Positions 1-8,224 of a stretch of DNA of 64,000 nucleotides are shown piece by piece. The stretch is from Streptomyces sp. LaPpAH-108 (GTDB taxonomy: Bacteria; Actinomycetota; Actinomycetes; Streptomycetales; Streptomycetaceae). A program made the translations under genes and the position numbers. The stretch covers positions 372,001-436,000 of the forward strand of contig NZ_KB891993.1 in assembly GCF_000373625.1 (NCBI RefSeq). The letters run 5' to 3'. Each line of letters starts with the position of its first letter. Position 1 is the first letter of the stretch. The notes under the pieces were generated by a model. It was not told where the DNA came from and searched no databases. It saw nothing but the letters and a program-made list of their open reading frames with translations.

Positions 1-1207
1 TGCCGCGCACCCAGCCGACCAGATAGGTCCCGGCGAAGGAGCCGAGCGCGCCGAAGGAGTTGACCAGGGCGACGGCGGCGCCCGCGACCCCGGGCGGGGC
101 GAGCGTGGAGACGAGGGCGAAGTAGGGGCCGTAGGGGGCGTAGAGGCACAGGCCCGCGACGACGAGCAGGGTGAGGGCCAGGGGGAAGTTGCCGCCCGCC
201 GCGTAGGAGGCGAGCAGGGCGAGGCCGCCGCCCGCGAGCCAGGGCCAGACGGCGGCGCGGCGGCGTCCGCTGCGGTCGGAGAGCCGGGAGTTGAAGAGCA
301 TCGCGACCGCCGCGCAGGCGTAGGGGATGGCGGTGAGCAGCCCGGTGGCGCCGATGCCCTCGCCGGAGCCCTTCTTGATGATGGCGGGCAGCCAGAAGAC
401 GAAGCCGTACATGCCGAAGGACCAGAAGAAGTACTGGGCGGCCATGAGGAGGACGCGGGGCGAGCGCGCGACGCTCGTGTACTGCTCGCGCAGCGTCCCG
501 GCGACGGGCTGGGCGGTGGCCCGCTGGTCGGCCAAGTCGGCTTCGAGGTAACGGAGTTCAGCCTCGGGGAGCTTCGCCTGCTCGGGGTGGTCCTTGATGA
601 GCCACAGGCAGGCCAGGCCCCACAGGATCGAGGGAATCCCCTCGGCGACGAACATGACCCGCCAGTCGGAGACCGACACCAGCCAGCCGGAGACGGCGGA
701 CAGCCACATCACGGTGACCGGATTGCCCAGGATGAGAACGGTGTTGGCGCGTCCGCGCTCGCCGCGCGTGAACCAGCGGCTGAGCAGCATCACCATCGAC
801 GGCAGCACCGCGCCCTCGACCACCCCGAGCGCGAAACGCACCGCGATCAGCTGCGCCGGGCTGCTCAACAGGCCCTGGATCACGGCGAGTACGCCCCAGG
901 TCACGGTGGACCAGGCGACCAGTCGGCGGGCGCTGCGCTGCTCGGCGTAGATCGTGCCGGGTATCTGGAAGAAGAAGTAGCCGAGGAAGAAGGACGCGGC
1001 GATCAAGGAGTCGGTGCCTGCCGACAGATGCAGCTCGTCCGCCATGCCGCCCGCCGAGGCGATCGCGTAGTTCGACTTGTCGAGGTAGGCGAGCAAGTAC
1101 GTGACGAAGGCGACCGGCATCAGATACCGGGCGCGCGCCGAACGCCAGAACCCGGTGGGCGCCGCCTCGGGCACCGCGGTCTCGGTGGCAGGTGACGTCG
1201 CTGTCAT
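1..1207 (-). CDS. MFS transporter, ACS-type organic-anion/H+ symporter family (3' end outside window)
   Basis: The reverse-strand frame from an ATG at 1207 is open to the window edge (402 codons; about 30 residues of a usual 430-residue protein are missing). The N-terminal part carries the MFS loop region around YLDKSNYAIASA and many hydrophobic segments, with a charged central loop (QAKLPEAELRYLEADL) between two six-helix halves. This pattern fits the anion:cation symporter branch (galactonate, phthalate and hydroxy-acid importers). It is divergent from a 2-hydroxyacid dehydrogenase, suggesting uptake plus oxidation/reduction of a small hydroxy or keto acid. The substrate itself cannot be read from the sequence. 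Confidence 0.82.
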   Translation of the reverse strand, partial: MTATSPATETAVPEAAPTGFWRSARARYLMPVAFVTYLLAYLDKSNYAIASAGGMADELHLSAGTDSLIAASFFLGYFFFQIPGTIYAEQRSARRLVAWSTVTWGVLAVIQGLLSSPAQLIAVRFALGVVEGAVLPSMVMLLSRWFTRGERGRANTVLILGNPVTVMWLSAVSGWLVSVSDWRVMFVAEGIPSILWGLACLWLIKDHPEQAKLPEAELRYLEADLADQRATAQPVAGTLREQYTSVARSPRVLLMAAQYFFWSFGMYGFVFWLPAIIKKGSGEGIGATGLLTAIPYACAAVAMLFNSRLSDRSGRRRAAVWPWLAGGGLALLASYAAGGNFPLALTLLVVAGLCLYAPYGPYFALVSTLAPPGVAGAAVALVNSFGALGSFAGTYLVGWVRG

Positions 1208-1220
1208 TCCTGACCCCCTG

Positions 1221-1247
1221 TTTTCCGTGAGGTGGAAAATGTTTCAC
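1221..1247. promoter_or_regulatory. Inverted repeats in divergent promoter, probable operator
   Basis: TTTTCC and GGAAAA (1221-1226 and 1234-1239) form a palindrome with a 7-nt spacer, and a second overlapping imperfect palindrome GTGGAAAATGTTTCAC lies at 1232-1247. They sit between the divergent MFS importer and dehydrogenase. The arrangement is typical of a local repressor (IclR or GntR type), but no regulator gene is visible next to it in this window; that part is inference. Confidence 0.5.
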
Positions 1248-1281
1248 TGGACGGGAAGAACCGTACGAGAAGGAGATCCCG

Positions 1282-2232
1282 TTGACCAGAGCTGTGCACG
1301 ACTCCGCCCCCGACGTGCTTCTCCCCTGGCCCGGCCTGGACCGCGCTCACGGCGCCTGGCCCGAGGGCGTGCGGGTGCACGTCTGGGACGGGGTGACGCC
1401 GGACAGCGAGCCGGACGCCGACACGCTCGCTCGCGTCGGTCTGTGGGTCATGCCGTACGCGGTTCCCGACGCCGTACGGCTGCTGCCCCGGCTGACCGGG
1501 CTCAAGGCGGTGCAATCGCTGAGCGCGGGCGTCGAGAAGCTGCTCCCGCTGCTGCCGCCCGGTGTCGAGCTGCACAACGGGCGCGGGCTGCACGACGCCT
1601 CCACCGCCGAGCACGCGCTCGGGCTGATCCTCGCCGCGCAGCGCGACCTGCCGCAGTGGGTCGCCGACCAGGCGGCCGGACGCTGGGAGCCGCACTTCAC
1701 CCGCTCCCTGGCGGACGCGCGGGTCACGATCGTCGGCTACGGCTCGATCGGCGCCGCTCTGGAGCAGCGGCTGCTGGCCTGCGAGGCCCAGGTCACCCGG
1801 GTCGCGCGGCGGGCGCGCCCGGAGCAGGACGTGCACCCGGTCCCGGAGCTGCCCGAACTGCTCCGCAGCACCGACATCGTCGTCCTGGTGCTGCCCGAAA
1901 CCCCGGAGACGGAGGGGCTGTTGGGCGCGAAGGAGCTGGCCGCGCTGCCCGACGGGGCGCTGGTCGTCAACGTGGGGCGCGGACGCACGCTGGACACCGA
2001 GGCGCTGCTCGCGGAGACCGCCGGGGGCAGGCTGCGCGCGGCGCTGGACGTGACCGACCCGGAGCCGCTGCCCGCCGCCCACCCGCTGCGCCACGACCCG
2101 GGTGTGCTGATCACCCCGCATGTCGGGGGCGGTTCCGCCGCGTTCCGGCCGCGCGCCGAGCGGCTGATCGTGGAGCAGGTGCGCCGCTTCGCGGAGGGCC
2201 TGCCGCTGCTCAACCCCTTCGCGCGCGGCTGA
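1282..2232 (+). CDS. D-isomer-specific 2-hydroxyacid dehydrogenase
   Basis: A 316-residue protein with the NAD(P)-binding glycine motif VGYGSIGAAL near residue 150, the VNVGRGRTLDTEAL segment and the catalytic-type histidine in ITPHVGG near the C-terminus, all hallmarks of the D-2-hydroxyacid dehydrogenase family (reversible reduction of 2-keto acids). The start is TTG at 1282, preceded by AAGGAG with about 7 nt spacing; no better start lies close by. It is divergent from the MFS importer and followed by a strong terminator, so it is probably monocistronic. The substrate (phosphoglycerate, glyoxylate or an aromatic keto acid) is not determinable here. Confidence 0.88.
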   Translation: MTRAVHDSAPDVLLPWPGLDRAHGAWPEGVRVHVWDGVTPDSEPDADTLARVGLWVMPYAVPDAVRLLPRLTGLKAVQSLSAGVEKLLPLLPPGVELHNGRGLHDASTAEHALGLILAAQRDLPQWVADQAAGRWEPHFTRSLADARVTIVGYGSIGAALEQRLLACEAQVTRVARRARPEQDVHPVPELPELLRSTDIVVLVLPETPETEGLLGAKELAALPDGALVVNVGRGRTLDTEALLAETAGGRLRAALDVTDPEPLPAAHPLRHDPGVLITPHVGGGSAAFRPRAERLIVEQVRRFAEGLPLLNPFARG

Positions 2233-2260
2233 CGCGCCGTGCCGCGCGGCTGACGCCCGG

Positions 2261-2295
2261 CGTGCCGTGGCCCGTGCGACACGGGCCACGGCGTG
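2261..2295 (+). terminator. Hairpin terminator after the dehydrogenase
   Basis: Perfect 13-bp arms at 2264-2276 and 2280-2292 (GCCGTGGCCCGTG and its complement) around a 3-nt loop, extended by three more pairs including a G-U. There is no U-run, which is usual for Streptomyces terminators. Confidence 0.75.
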
Positions 2296-2474
2296 CGCGC
2301 TCCCGGAATCGGGCGCGGGCGTGTGTGGGCGCCGGTCAGCTGGAAACCCGTAGGGGACGGCGGGAGCGGGCGCCGTGTGCGCACCGCTCACCGGCTTGAC
2401 GGCATACGCGATCCTGTCGACGGGTGCGGCCCACCCCTGTGGCTCCCCGCCGACGGCGCGTGAACGGACTGAAC

Positions 2475-2522
2475 GGACGCTTCACGACGCGGACGCTTCA
2501 CGACGCGGACGCTTCACGACGC
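2475..2522. repeat. Three perfect tandem 16-bp repeats upstream of catalase
   Basis: The unit GGACGCTTCACGACGC is repeated three times without change at 2475-2490, 2491-2506 and 2507-2522, ending 23 nt before the catalase ATG and just before its ribosome-binding site. It could be a multi-site operator or simple slippage expansion in the 5' leader; the sequence alone does not decide. Confidence 0.85.
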
Positions 2523-2545
2523 GGACGACGATCTGGGAGGCCGCG

Positions 2546-4783
2546 ATGCAGGACCGGAACGACCAGCGGAACGACGGGCAGGAGAGCGGCGCTTCGAAGA
2601 CGCCGCGGGAGCGGTCCCCCGAGTCCGTCGCCGATGTGCTGAGCGGACCGGGGGTGGACCGTCCCTCGTTCGCCGAGCCCACCGAGCCCACCGGACCGCC
2701 CCCTGCCCAGCCCGACCAGTCCGCTCCCGCCACGGTCGGTCCCACCGGCCGCCCGAGCGGCGCCGAGCGGGACCTCAGGGAGCAGGACGGCGCGTGGCTG
2801 ACCACGGCCCAGGGCAATCGGCTGTACGACACCGATCACTCGCTGAAGGCGGGCGCGCGCGGCCCGGTGCTGCTCCAGGACCACCATCTGCGGGAGAAGA
2901 TCACCCACTTCGACCATGAGCGGATCCCGGAACGTGTGGTGCACGCACGGGGTGCCGCAGCCCATGGTGTGTTCCAGGCCTATGGAAACGCCTCCGGGGT
3001 GACCCGGGCCGCCTTCCTCCAGGAGGGCGCCGAGACACCGGTGTTCGTGCGCTTCTCGACCGTGCTCGGCTCGCGCGGCTCGGCCGACACGGTGCGCGAC
3101 ACCCGCGGGTTCGCCACGAAGTTCTACACCAGCGAGGGCACGTTCGACCTGGTGGGCAACGACATCCCGGTGTTCTTCATCCAGGACGCGATCAAGTTCC
3201 CGGACGTGATCCACGCGGGCAAGCCGCAGCCGGACCGGGAGATCCCGCAGGCGCAGAGCGCCCACGACACCTTCTGGGACTTCGTCACCCTGCACACCGA
3301 GGCCACCCACCACACGATCTGGAACATGTCCGACCGGGGGCTGCCCAGGTCGCTGCGGACGATGGAGGGCTTCGGCATCCACACCTTCCGGCTGGTGAAC
3401 GCCGACGGCGAGAGCACGCTCGTCAAGTTCCACTGGAAGCCCAAGCTCGGCGTGCACTCCCTGGTGTGGGAGGAGGCGCAGCTCATCTGCGGCATGGACC
3501 CGGACTTCCACCGGCGCGATCTGGCCGACGCCATCGAGGCGGGCGCGTATCCGCAGTGGGAGCTGGGCATCCAGACCTTCCCGGACACGCCCGACCAGAC
3601 CTTCGACGGCATCGACCTGCTGGATCCGACGAACCTGGTGCCCGAGGAGCTGGCGCCCGTGCAGCCGATCGGGCTGCTCACCCTGAACGCCAACCCGGTC
3701 AACTACTTCGCCGAGACGGAGCAGGTCGCCTTCCACCCCGGGCATCTGGTGCCGGGCATCGACGTGACCGACGATCCGCTGCTGGCCGGGCGGCTGTTCT
3801 CCTATCTGGACACCCAGATCAGCCGCCTGGGCGGCCCCAACTTCGCGCAGATCCCGGTCAACCGGACCGAGGCGCCGGTCAACGACATGCTGCGCGACGG
3901 GATGCACCAGACCGCCGTGCACACGGGCGTGGCCGCCTACCGGCCCAACTCCCTGGACGGCGGCTGCCCGTTCCTGGCCGGACAGGCGCAGCACGCCTAT
4001 GGGGAGACCCCGGTGACCGTGCCGGAGGGGCAGAAGGTGCGCGAGGCGCCGGAGACGTTCGCGGACCACTTCAGCCAGGCCCGCCGGTTCTGGCTGAGCA
4101 TGAGCCCGGTCGAGAAGGAGCACATCGTCGCGGCGTACACCTTCGAGCTGGGCAAGTGCTACGAGAAGACCATCAAGGAGCGCGGCCTCCAGGTCCTCGC
4201 CAACATCGACCCGGAGCTGTGCGCGGGCGTCGCGGAGGGTCTGGGGCTGCCCGCCCCGGAGCCGACGGTGCCGCTGGCCGACGTGGCGCCCTCGCCCGCG
4301 CTGTCGCAGGTGGGGCGGGTCTGGCCGGTGGCGGGGCGGGTCATCGGGATCGTCGCCGGTGCCGGATCCGACCTGGACGCGGTGCGCGCGGTGCAGAAGG
4401 CGGCCCTGGCGGTGGACGTCGTCCCGCTGGTCGTCGCCCCGACCGGCGGCGAGCTGCCCGCCGACGGCGATCCGCTGACCGTGCAGCGCTCGTACGCCAC
4501 GACGCGCTCGACCGAGTTCGACGCCGTGCTGCTGGCCGGGCCCGCGCCGGGCGGCGACGGCGGCGGCACCGACCCGCGTGTGGCCGTCCTGCTGGACGAG
4601 GCGTTCCGGCACGGCAAGGCGCTGGGCGGCTGGAACGGCGCCGAGGAGACCCTGCGCGCGGCGGGCGTTCCGCTGGACGCGCCCGGCGTGGTGACCGGCG
4701 AGAACGCGGTCGACGTACTGGAACAGGTGCTGACGCTGCTGGGCGGTCACCGGGTCTGGGAGCGGTTCACGCCCCGGGCGTGA
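2546..4783 (+). CDS. katE: Large-subunit catalase (clade 2, HPII/KatE type)
   Basis: A 745-residue monofunctional heme catalase (2 H2O2 to 2 H2O + O2). Visible marks are the distal His133 in VVHARGAAAHG, Asn205 in DLVGNDIPVFF, and the proximal heme-ligand tyrosine in RLFSYLDTQISRLG. After the catalase core, about 150 extra residues (from about 590) form the GATase1/flavodoxin-like C-terminal domain diagnostic of large-subunit catalases. The start is ATG 2546 with GGGAGG six nt upstream. An upstream in-frame start at 2375 is rejected because it would translate the tandem repeats. The first 80 residues are low-complexity and polar. A terminator follows. Confidence 0.93.
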   Translation: MQDRNDQRNDGQESGASKTPRERSPESVADVLSGPGVDRPSFAEPTEPTGPPPAQPDQSAPATVGPTGRPSGAERDLREQDGAWLTTAQGNRLYDTDHSLKAGARGPVLLQDHHLREKITHFDHERIPERVVHARGAAAHGVFQAYGNASGVTRAAFLQEGAETPVFVRFSTVLGSRGSADTVRDTRGFATKFYTSEGTFDLVGNDIPVFFIQDAIKFPDVIHAGKPQPDREIPQAQSAHDTFWDFVTLHTEATHHTIWNMSDRGLPRSLRTMEGFGIHTFRLVNADGESTLVKFHWKPKLGVHSLVWEEAQLICGMDPDFHRRDLADAIEAGAYPQWELGIQTFPDTPDQTFDGIDLLDPTNLVPEELAPVQPIGLLTLNANPVNYFAETEQVAFHPGHLVPGIDVTDDPLLAGRLFSYLDTQISRLGGPNFAQIPVNRTEAPVNDMLRDGMHQTAVHTGVAAYRPNSLDGGCPFLAGQAQHAYGETPVTVPEGQKVREAPETFADHFSQARRFWLSMSPVEKEHIVAAYTFELGKCYEKTIKERGLQVLANIDPELCAGVAEGLGLPAPEPTVPLADVAPSPALSQVGRVWPVAGRVIGIVAGAGSDLDAVRAVQKAALAVDVVPLVVAPTGGELPADGDPLTVQRSYATTRSTEFDAVLLAGPAPGGDGGGTDPRVAVLLDEAFRHGKALGGWNGAEETLRAAGVPLDAPGVVTGENAVDVLEQVLTLLGGHRVWERFTPRA

Positions 4784-4811
4784 GAGCGTCCCCCGCCGGA
4801 GCGGACCGAGG

Positions 4812-4852
4812 CGGAGCGGGCCGGGCCGATCCGGCCCGCTCCGGCCTGTTTT
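4812..4852 (+). terminator. Rho-independent terminator after catalase
   Basis: CGGAGCGGGCCGG (4812-4824) and its complement (4831-4843) make a perfect 13-bp stem with a 6-nt loop, followed by a short T-run (TGTTTT) ending at 4852. It lies in the 99-nt gap before the next gene. Confidence 0.85.
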
Positions 4853-4882
4853 CCCGGAGCGAGGGCGGGGACTCGGGGACCT

Positions 4883-5854
4883 ATGGTGCGAATCGGATAC
4901 ACGATGATGACCGAACAGGCCGGACCCCGGGAGCTGGTGGACCATGTGGTCCGCGCCGAGGAGGCGGGGTTCGACTTCTCCGTCACCTCCGACCACTACT
5001 TCCCCTGGCTGCGCGCGCAGGGCCACTCCCCCTACGCGTGGACGGTGCTCGGCGCGGCGGCCCAGGCGACCTCGCGGATCCCGCTGATGACGTACGTGAC
5101 CTGTCCGACGGTCCGCTACCACCCGGTGGTCGTGGCGCAGAAGGCGGCCACGCTGCAACTCCTTGCCGAAGGCCGGTTCCGGCTGGGGCTCGGCGCGGGT
5201 GAGAACCTCAACGAGCATGTGACCGGCGGTGGTTGGCCCGCCGTGGACGTGCGGCACGAGATGCTGGAAGAGGCGGTGGACGTCATCCACGCGCTCTTCG
5301 AGGGCGGCCATGTCACCTACCACGGCACCTACTTCGACGTGGAGTCGGCGCGGCTGTGGGACCTGCCGGAGGTGACGCCGCCCATCGGCATCGCCGTCTC
5401 CGGCGAGCAGTCCTGCACGCTGGCCGGGCACCTCGGTGACCTCGTCATCGCCACGGAGCCGAAGAAGGAACTGCTGGACGCCTTCGACCGGCACGGCGGC
5501 GCGGGCAAGCCCCGCGTCGGGCAGCTCCCGGTGAGCTACGGCCCCGACCGCGAGGCGGCGATCGACCGGGCGCACGACCAGTTCCGCTGGTTCGGGCTCG
5601 GCTGGAAGGTCAACTCCGAGCTGCCGCACCCGGACTCCTTCGCCTCGGCGACCCGGTTCGTGACCCGGGAGGACGTCGCCGCGTCGATTCCGTGCGGCGA
5701 CGACCCGGAGGCGTTCGTCGAGGCGGTACGACCGTACGTGGAAGCCGGGTTCACGGAGGTCGCCCTGGTGCAGATCGGCGGCGAGACCCAGCCGGACTTC
5801 ATCGACTGGTCGCGCAAGACGCTGCTGTCCGCGCTGCGCGAGGCCTTCGGCTGA
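4883..5854 (+). CDS. F420-dependent LLM-class oxidoreductase (TIGR03557-like)
   Basis: A 323-residue luciferase-like TIM-barrel protein beginning MVRIGYTMMTEQAGP. Conserved segments of the F420 glucose-6-phosphate-dehydrogenase-like branch are visible: VTSDHYFPWL, YVTCPTVRYHP, GRFRLGLGAGENLNEH and IAVSGEQSCTLAG. It should use reduced or oxidised coenzyme F420, a cofactor characteristic of actinobacteria; the substrate is unknown and glucose 6-phosphate is not assured. It stands alone between a terminator and a repeat-containing gap. Sequence length matches the family. Confidence 0.88.
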   Translation: MVRIGYTMMTEQAGPRELVDHVVRAEEAGFDFSVTSDHYFPWLRAQGHSPYAWTVLGAAAQATSRIPLMTYVTCPTVRYHPVVVAQKAATLQLLAEGRFRLGLGAGENLNEHVTGGGWPAVDVRHEMLEEAVDVIHALFEGGHVTYHGTYFDVESARLWDLPEVTPPIGIAVSGEQSCTLAGHLGDLVIATEPKKELLDAFDRHGGAGKPRVGQLPVSYGPDREAAIDRAHDQFRWFGLGWKVNSELPHPDSFASATRFVTREDVAASIPCGDDPEAFVEAVRPYVEAGFTEVALVQIGGETQPDFIDWSRKTLLSALREAFG

Positions 5855-5867
5855 ACCGTACGGCCCC

Positions 5868-5950
5868 GGGGCCCACGGTGTATGAGCCGGCGGCATGTGG
5901 GCCGTACCCATGGTGTGAGCCCGCGGTGTGTGAGCCGTACCCATGGGGTT
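5868..5950. repeat. Degenerate GTGTGAG...GTACCCATGG repeats
   Basis: The gap before the SRPBCC gene holds two copies of GCCGTACCCATGG (5911-5923 and 5934-5946) embedded in related GTGTGAGCC words. A similar CATG-rich repeat tract occurs at 38906-39022. No coding role is evident. Confidence 0.6.
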
Positions 5951-5994
5951 ACTCGGGTGGCCGGGAAAGCAGCGCCGTCCGCGAGGAGAAGACC

Positions 5995-6495
5995 GTGGCG
6001 ATCCGGTACCAGCTCATCGAACGCGCGCCGGCCGATGTGTGGAGCGTGCTGGCGAACCCCTACCGCTACGCGGACTGGGTCGTCGGCACCGCCGAGACCG
6101 CTCCCCGCGAGGGCGACTGGCCCGAACTCGGCTCGTCCCTCTCGTACACGATCCCGCTCGGCCCCAGGACGGCCCGTGGGTACACGGTGGTGCGCCGCTA
6201 CGATCCGCCGGAGCATCTGGAGCTGGAGGCGCGCAGCACGCTCGGCAGTGCGCGGATCGCCTTCGAGATCCGGCCCTGGGGCGAGAACACGCTCGTCATC
6301 GTGGACGAGCATCCGCTGAGCGGTCTGGGCGACCGGCTGCACAACACCCTTCTCGACGCGATGATCCAGCTGCGCCACCGGGGCATGCTCGCGCGGCTGG
6401 CCCGGGTGGTGGAGGAGACGCATCCGAGGACGCCGCCCGGGCGGACCGCGCCGTCCGCGCGGACCTCGGCGAGCGGGGAGACCGGTCATGACTGA
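5995..6495 (+). CDS. SRPBCC (START-like/polyketide cyclase) superfamily protein
   Basis: A 166-residue protein opening VAIRYQLIERAPADVWSVL, with YADWVVGT and later VVRRYDPPEHLELEAR and FEIRPWGENTLV, the usual beta-strand/helix-grip pattern of SRPBCC proteins, which bind hydrophobic ligands. The GTG start at 5995 is backed by GAGGAG seven nt upstream; the open frame extends further 5' without a plausible start. It overlaps the following FAD oxidoreductase by 8 nt (the ATG of that gene lies in its last codons), so the two are translationally coupled and likely act on one hydrophobic substrate. Confidence 0.8.
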   Translation: MAIRYQLIERAPADVWSVLANPYRYADWVVGTAETAPREGDWPELGSSLSYTIPLGPRTARGYTVVRRYDPPEHLELEARSTLGSARIAFEIRPWGENTLVIVDEHPLSGLGDRLHNTLLDAMIQLRHRGMLARLARVVEETHPRTPPGRTAPSARTSASGETGHD

Positions 6496-8095
6496 CGCGG
6501 TGGTGATCGGGTCGGGGCCCAACGGCCTGGTGGCGGCGAACATCCTCGCCGACCACGGCTGGAGCGTGACCGTGCTGGAGGCGGCGGACACGCCCGGCGG
6601 CGCGGTGCGCAGCGACCACGGGGTCCACCCCGACTTCGTCAACGACCTCTTCAGCTCCTTCTACCCGCTGGCCGCCGCCTCCCCGGTCGTCCAGGGGCTG
6701 CGGCTGGAGGAGGAGGGGCTGCGCTGGTCCCACGCGCCCGCCGTGCTGGCCCATCCGCTGCCCGACGGACGCTGCGCGGTCCTGGACCGCGACCGGCAGG
6801 CCACCGCCGCCAACCTGGACAGCTTCGCGGACGGCGACGGCCGGTCCTGGCAGGAGTTGTGCGCAACCTGGGACCGGGCGGGCAAGGACCTGCTCGGCGC
6901 CATCTTCGCGACCATGCCCCCGGTGAAACCGCTGGTCGCGCTGGGGCTGCGGATGCGGGCCCACGGCACCCTGCAGCTCGCGCGGAACATGCTGCTGCCC
7001 GTGCGCCGCTTCGGCGAGGAGGAGTTCGACAGCGAGGCCGCGCGCCTGCTGGTCGCGGGGACCGCCCTGCACGCCGACCTCGGCCCGGAGTCGGCGGGCG
7101 GCGGGGGCTTCGGCTGGATCATGACCATGCTCGGGCAGACGTACGGCTTCCCGGTGCCGGTCGGCGGCGCGGGCGCCCTGACCCGTGCGCTCCAGAGCAG
7201 GCTGGAGCGCCGGGGCGGCACCGTCCGCTGCGGCACCCGGGTGACCCGGGTGGTCGTCGACGGCGGCCGGGCCCTCGGGGTGCGGACGGCCGACGGCGAC
7301 GCGCTCCCGGCCCGCCGGGCCGTCCTCGCCGACGTGTCGGCCCCCGAGCTGTACGGCGCTCTCGTGGCGCCTGAGCACCTGCCGGAGCGGGTCCGCTCGG
7401 ACATGGAGCGGTTCCAGTGGGACTTCGCCACCTTCAAGGTGGACTGGGCGCTCAGCGGCCCGATCCCGTGGAAGGCCGAGGAGGCGGGCCGGGCGGGGAC
7501 CGTGCACATCGCCGACAGCGTGGACGACCTGACCCGGTTCGCCGCGCAGATCGCCATGCGGCTCGTCCCGGACCGGCCCTTCCTGCTGCTCGGCCAGATG
7601 ACCACCGCCGACCCCACCCGCTCGCCCGCGGGCACCGAGTCCGCCTGGGCGTACACCCATCTGCCCCGGGACATCAAGGGCGACGCGGTGGCGGGCGGCC
7701 CGCTCGACGGGACCTGGGACCGGGCGCAGTGCGAGGTCATGGCGGACCGCATCGAGCAGCGCCTCGAGGAGTACGCGCCGGGCTTCCGGGACCGCGTCCT
7801 GAACCGGCGCATCCTGGCGCCGCCCGCGCTCCAGGCGGCCGACGCCAATCTGAACGAGGGCGCGCTGAACGCCGGGACCACCAATCTGCACCAGCAGGCG
7901 GTCTTCCGCCCGATCCCGGGCGCCGGCCGCCCCGAGACGCCGGTACGGGGCCTGTATCTGGCCTCGGCCTCCGCGCCTCCCGGCGGCGGGGTGCACGGTG
8001 CGCCCGGCGCCAACGCGGCGCAGGCCGCCCTCGGCGCGCGCCGTCCCTTCGTGTGGACCGCGGCCGCGCTGCACCGCGCCCTTCAGGGGCGGTGA
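6488..8095 (+). CDS. FAD-dependent oxidoreductase, phytoene-desaturase-like (CrtI/NAD(P)-binding Rossmann)
   Basis: A 535-residue flavoprotein with the N-terminal dinucleotide-binding motif VVIGSGPNGLVAANILA and the GG doublet in ADTPGGAVRS, plus a C-terminal FAD-contact segment ASAPPGGGVHGAPGANAA. The family includes carotenoid desaturases, but many actinobacterial members with this GPNGL/GGG pattern sit outside carotenoid pathways. No crtB, crtE or cyclase genes are nearby, so a carotenoid role is not supported. It is translationally coupled to the SRPBCC gene through an 8-nt overlap. Confidence 0.82.
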   Translation: MTDAVVIGSGPNGLVAANILADHGWSVTVLEAADTPGGAVRSDHGVHPDFVNDLFSSFYPLAAASPVVQGLRLEEEGLRWSHAPAVLAHPLPDGRCAVLDRDRQATAANLDSFADGDGRSWQELCATWDRAGKDLLGAIFATMPPVKPLVALGLRMRAHGTLQLARNMLLPVRRFGEEEFDSEAARLLVAGTALHADLGPESAGGGGFGWIMTMLGQTYGFPVPVGGAGALTRALQSRLERRGGTVRCGTRVTRVVVDGGRALGVRTADGDALPARRAVLADVSAPELYGALVAPEHLPERVRSDMERFQWDFATFKVDWALSGPIPWKAEEAGRAGTVHIADSVDDLTRFAAQIAMRLVPDRPFLLLGQMTTADPTRSPAGTESAWAYTHLPRDIKGDAVAGGPLDGTWDRAQCEVMADRIEQRLEEYAPGFRDRVLNRRILAPPALQAADANLNEGALNAGTTNLHQQAVFRPIPGAGRPETPVRGLYLASASAPPGGGVHGAPGANAAQAALGARRPFVWTAAALHRALQGR

Positions 8096-8224
8096 CGGCC
8101 GGGAGGTGGCGAAGCGCCCTCGGGTGGCCGATGCTGGTCTGGCCGGACCGCCCCGTCACCAACGGCGTCGGGGTGACCACGAACAGCACCGTGACCGACG
8201 CACGACGCTCACCGGGAGAGGCCC

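Noticed and set aside
2375-2545. Upstream start of the catalase frame at 2375
   Set aside because: It would translate three tandem DNA repeats and has no ribosome-binding site, whereas ATG 2546 has GGGAGG at ideal spacing.
2498-5944. Very long reverse open frame opposite catalase and the F420 enzyme
   Set aside because: No start signal or motif, and both forward genes are clear; GC-driven shadow.
6488-8095. Carotenoid biosynthesis from the phytoene-desaturase-like gene
   Set aside because: No crtE, crtB or cyclase genes nearby; homology is superfamily-wide.
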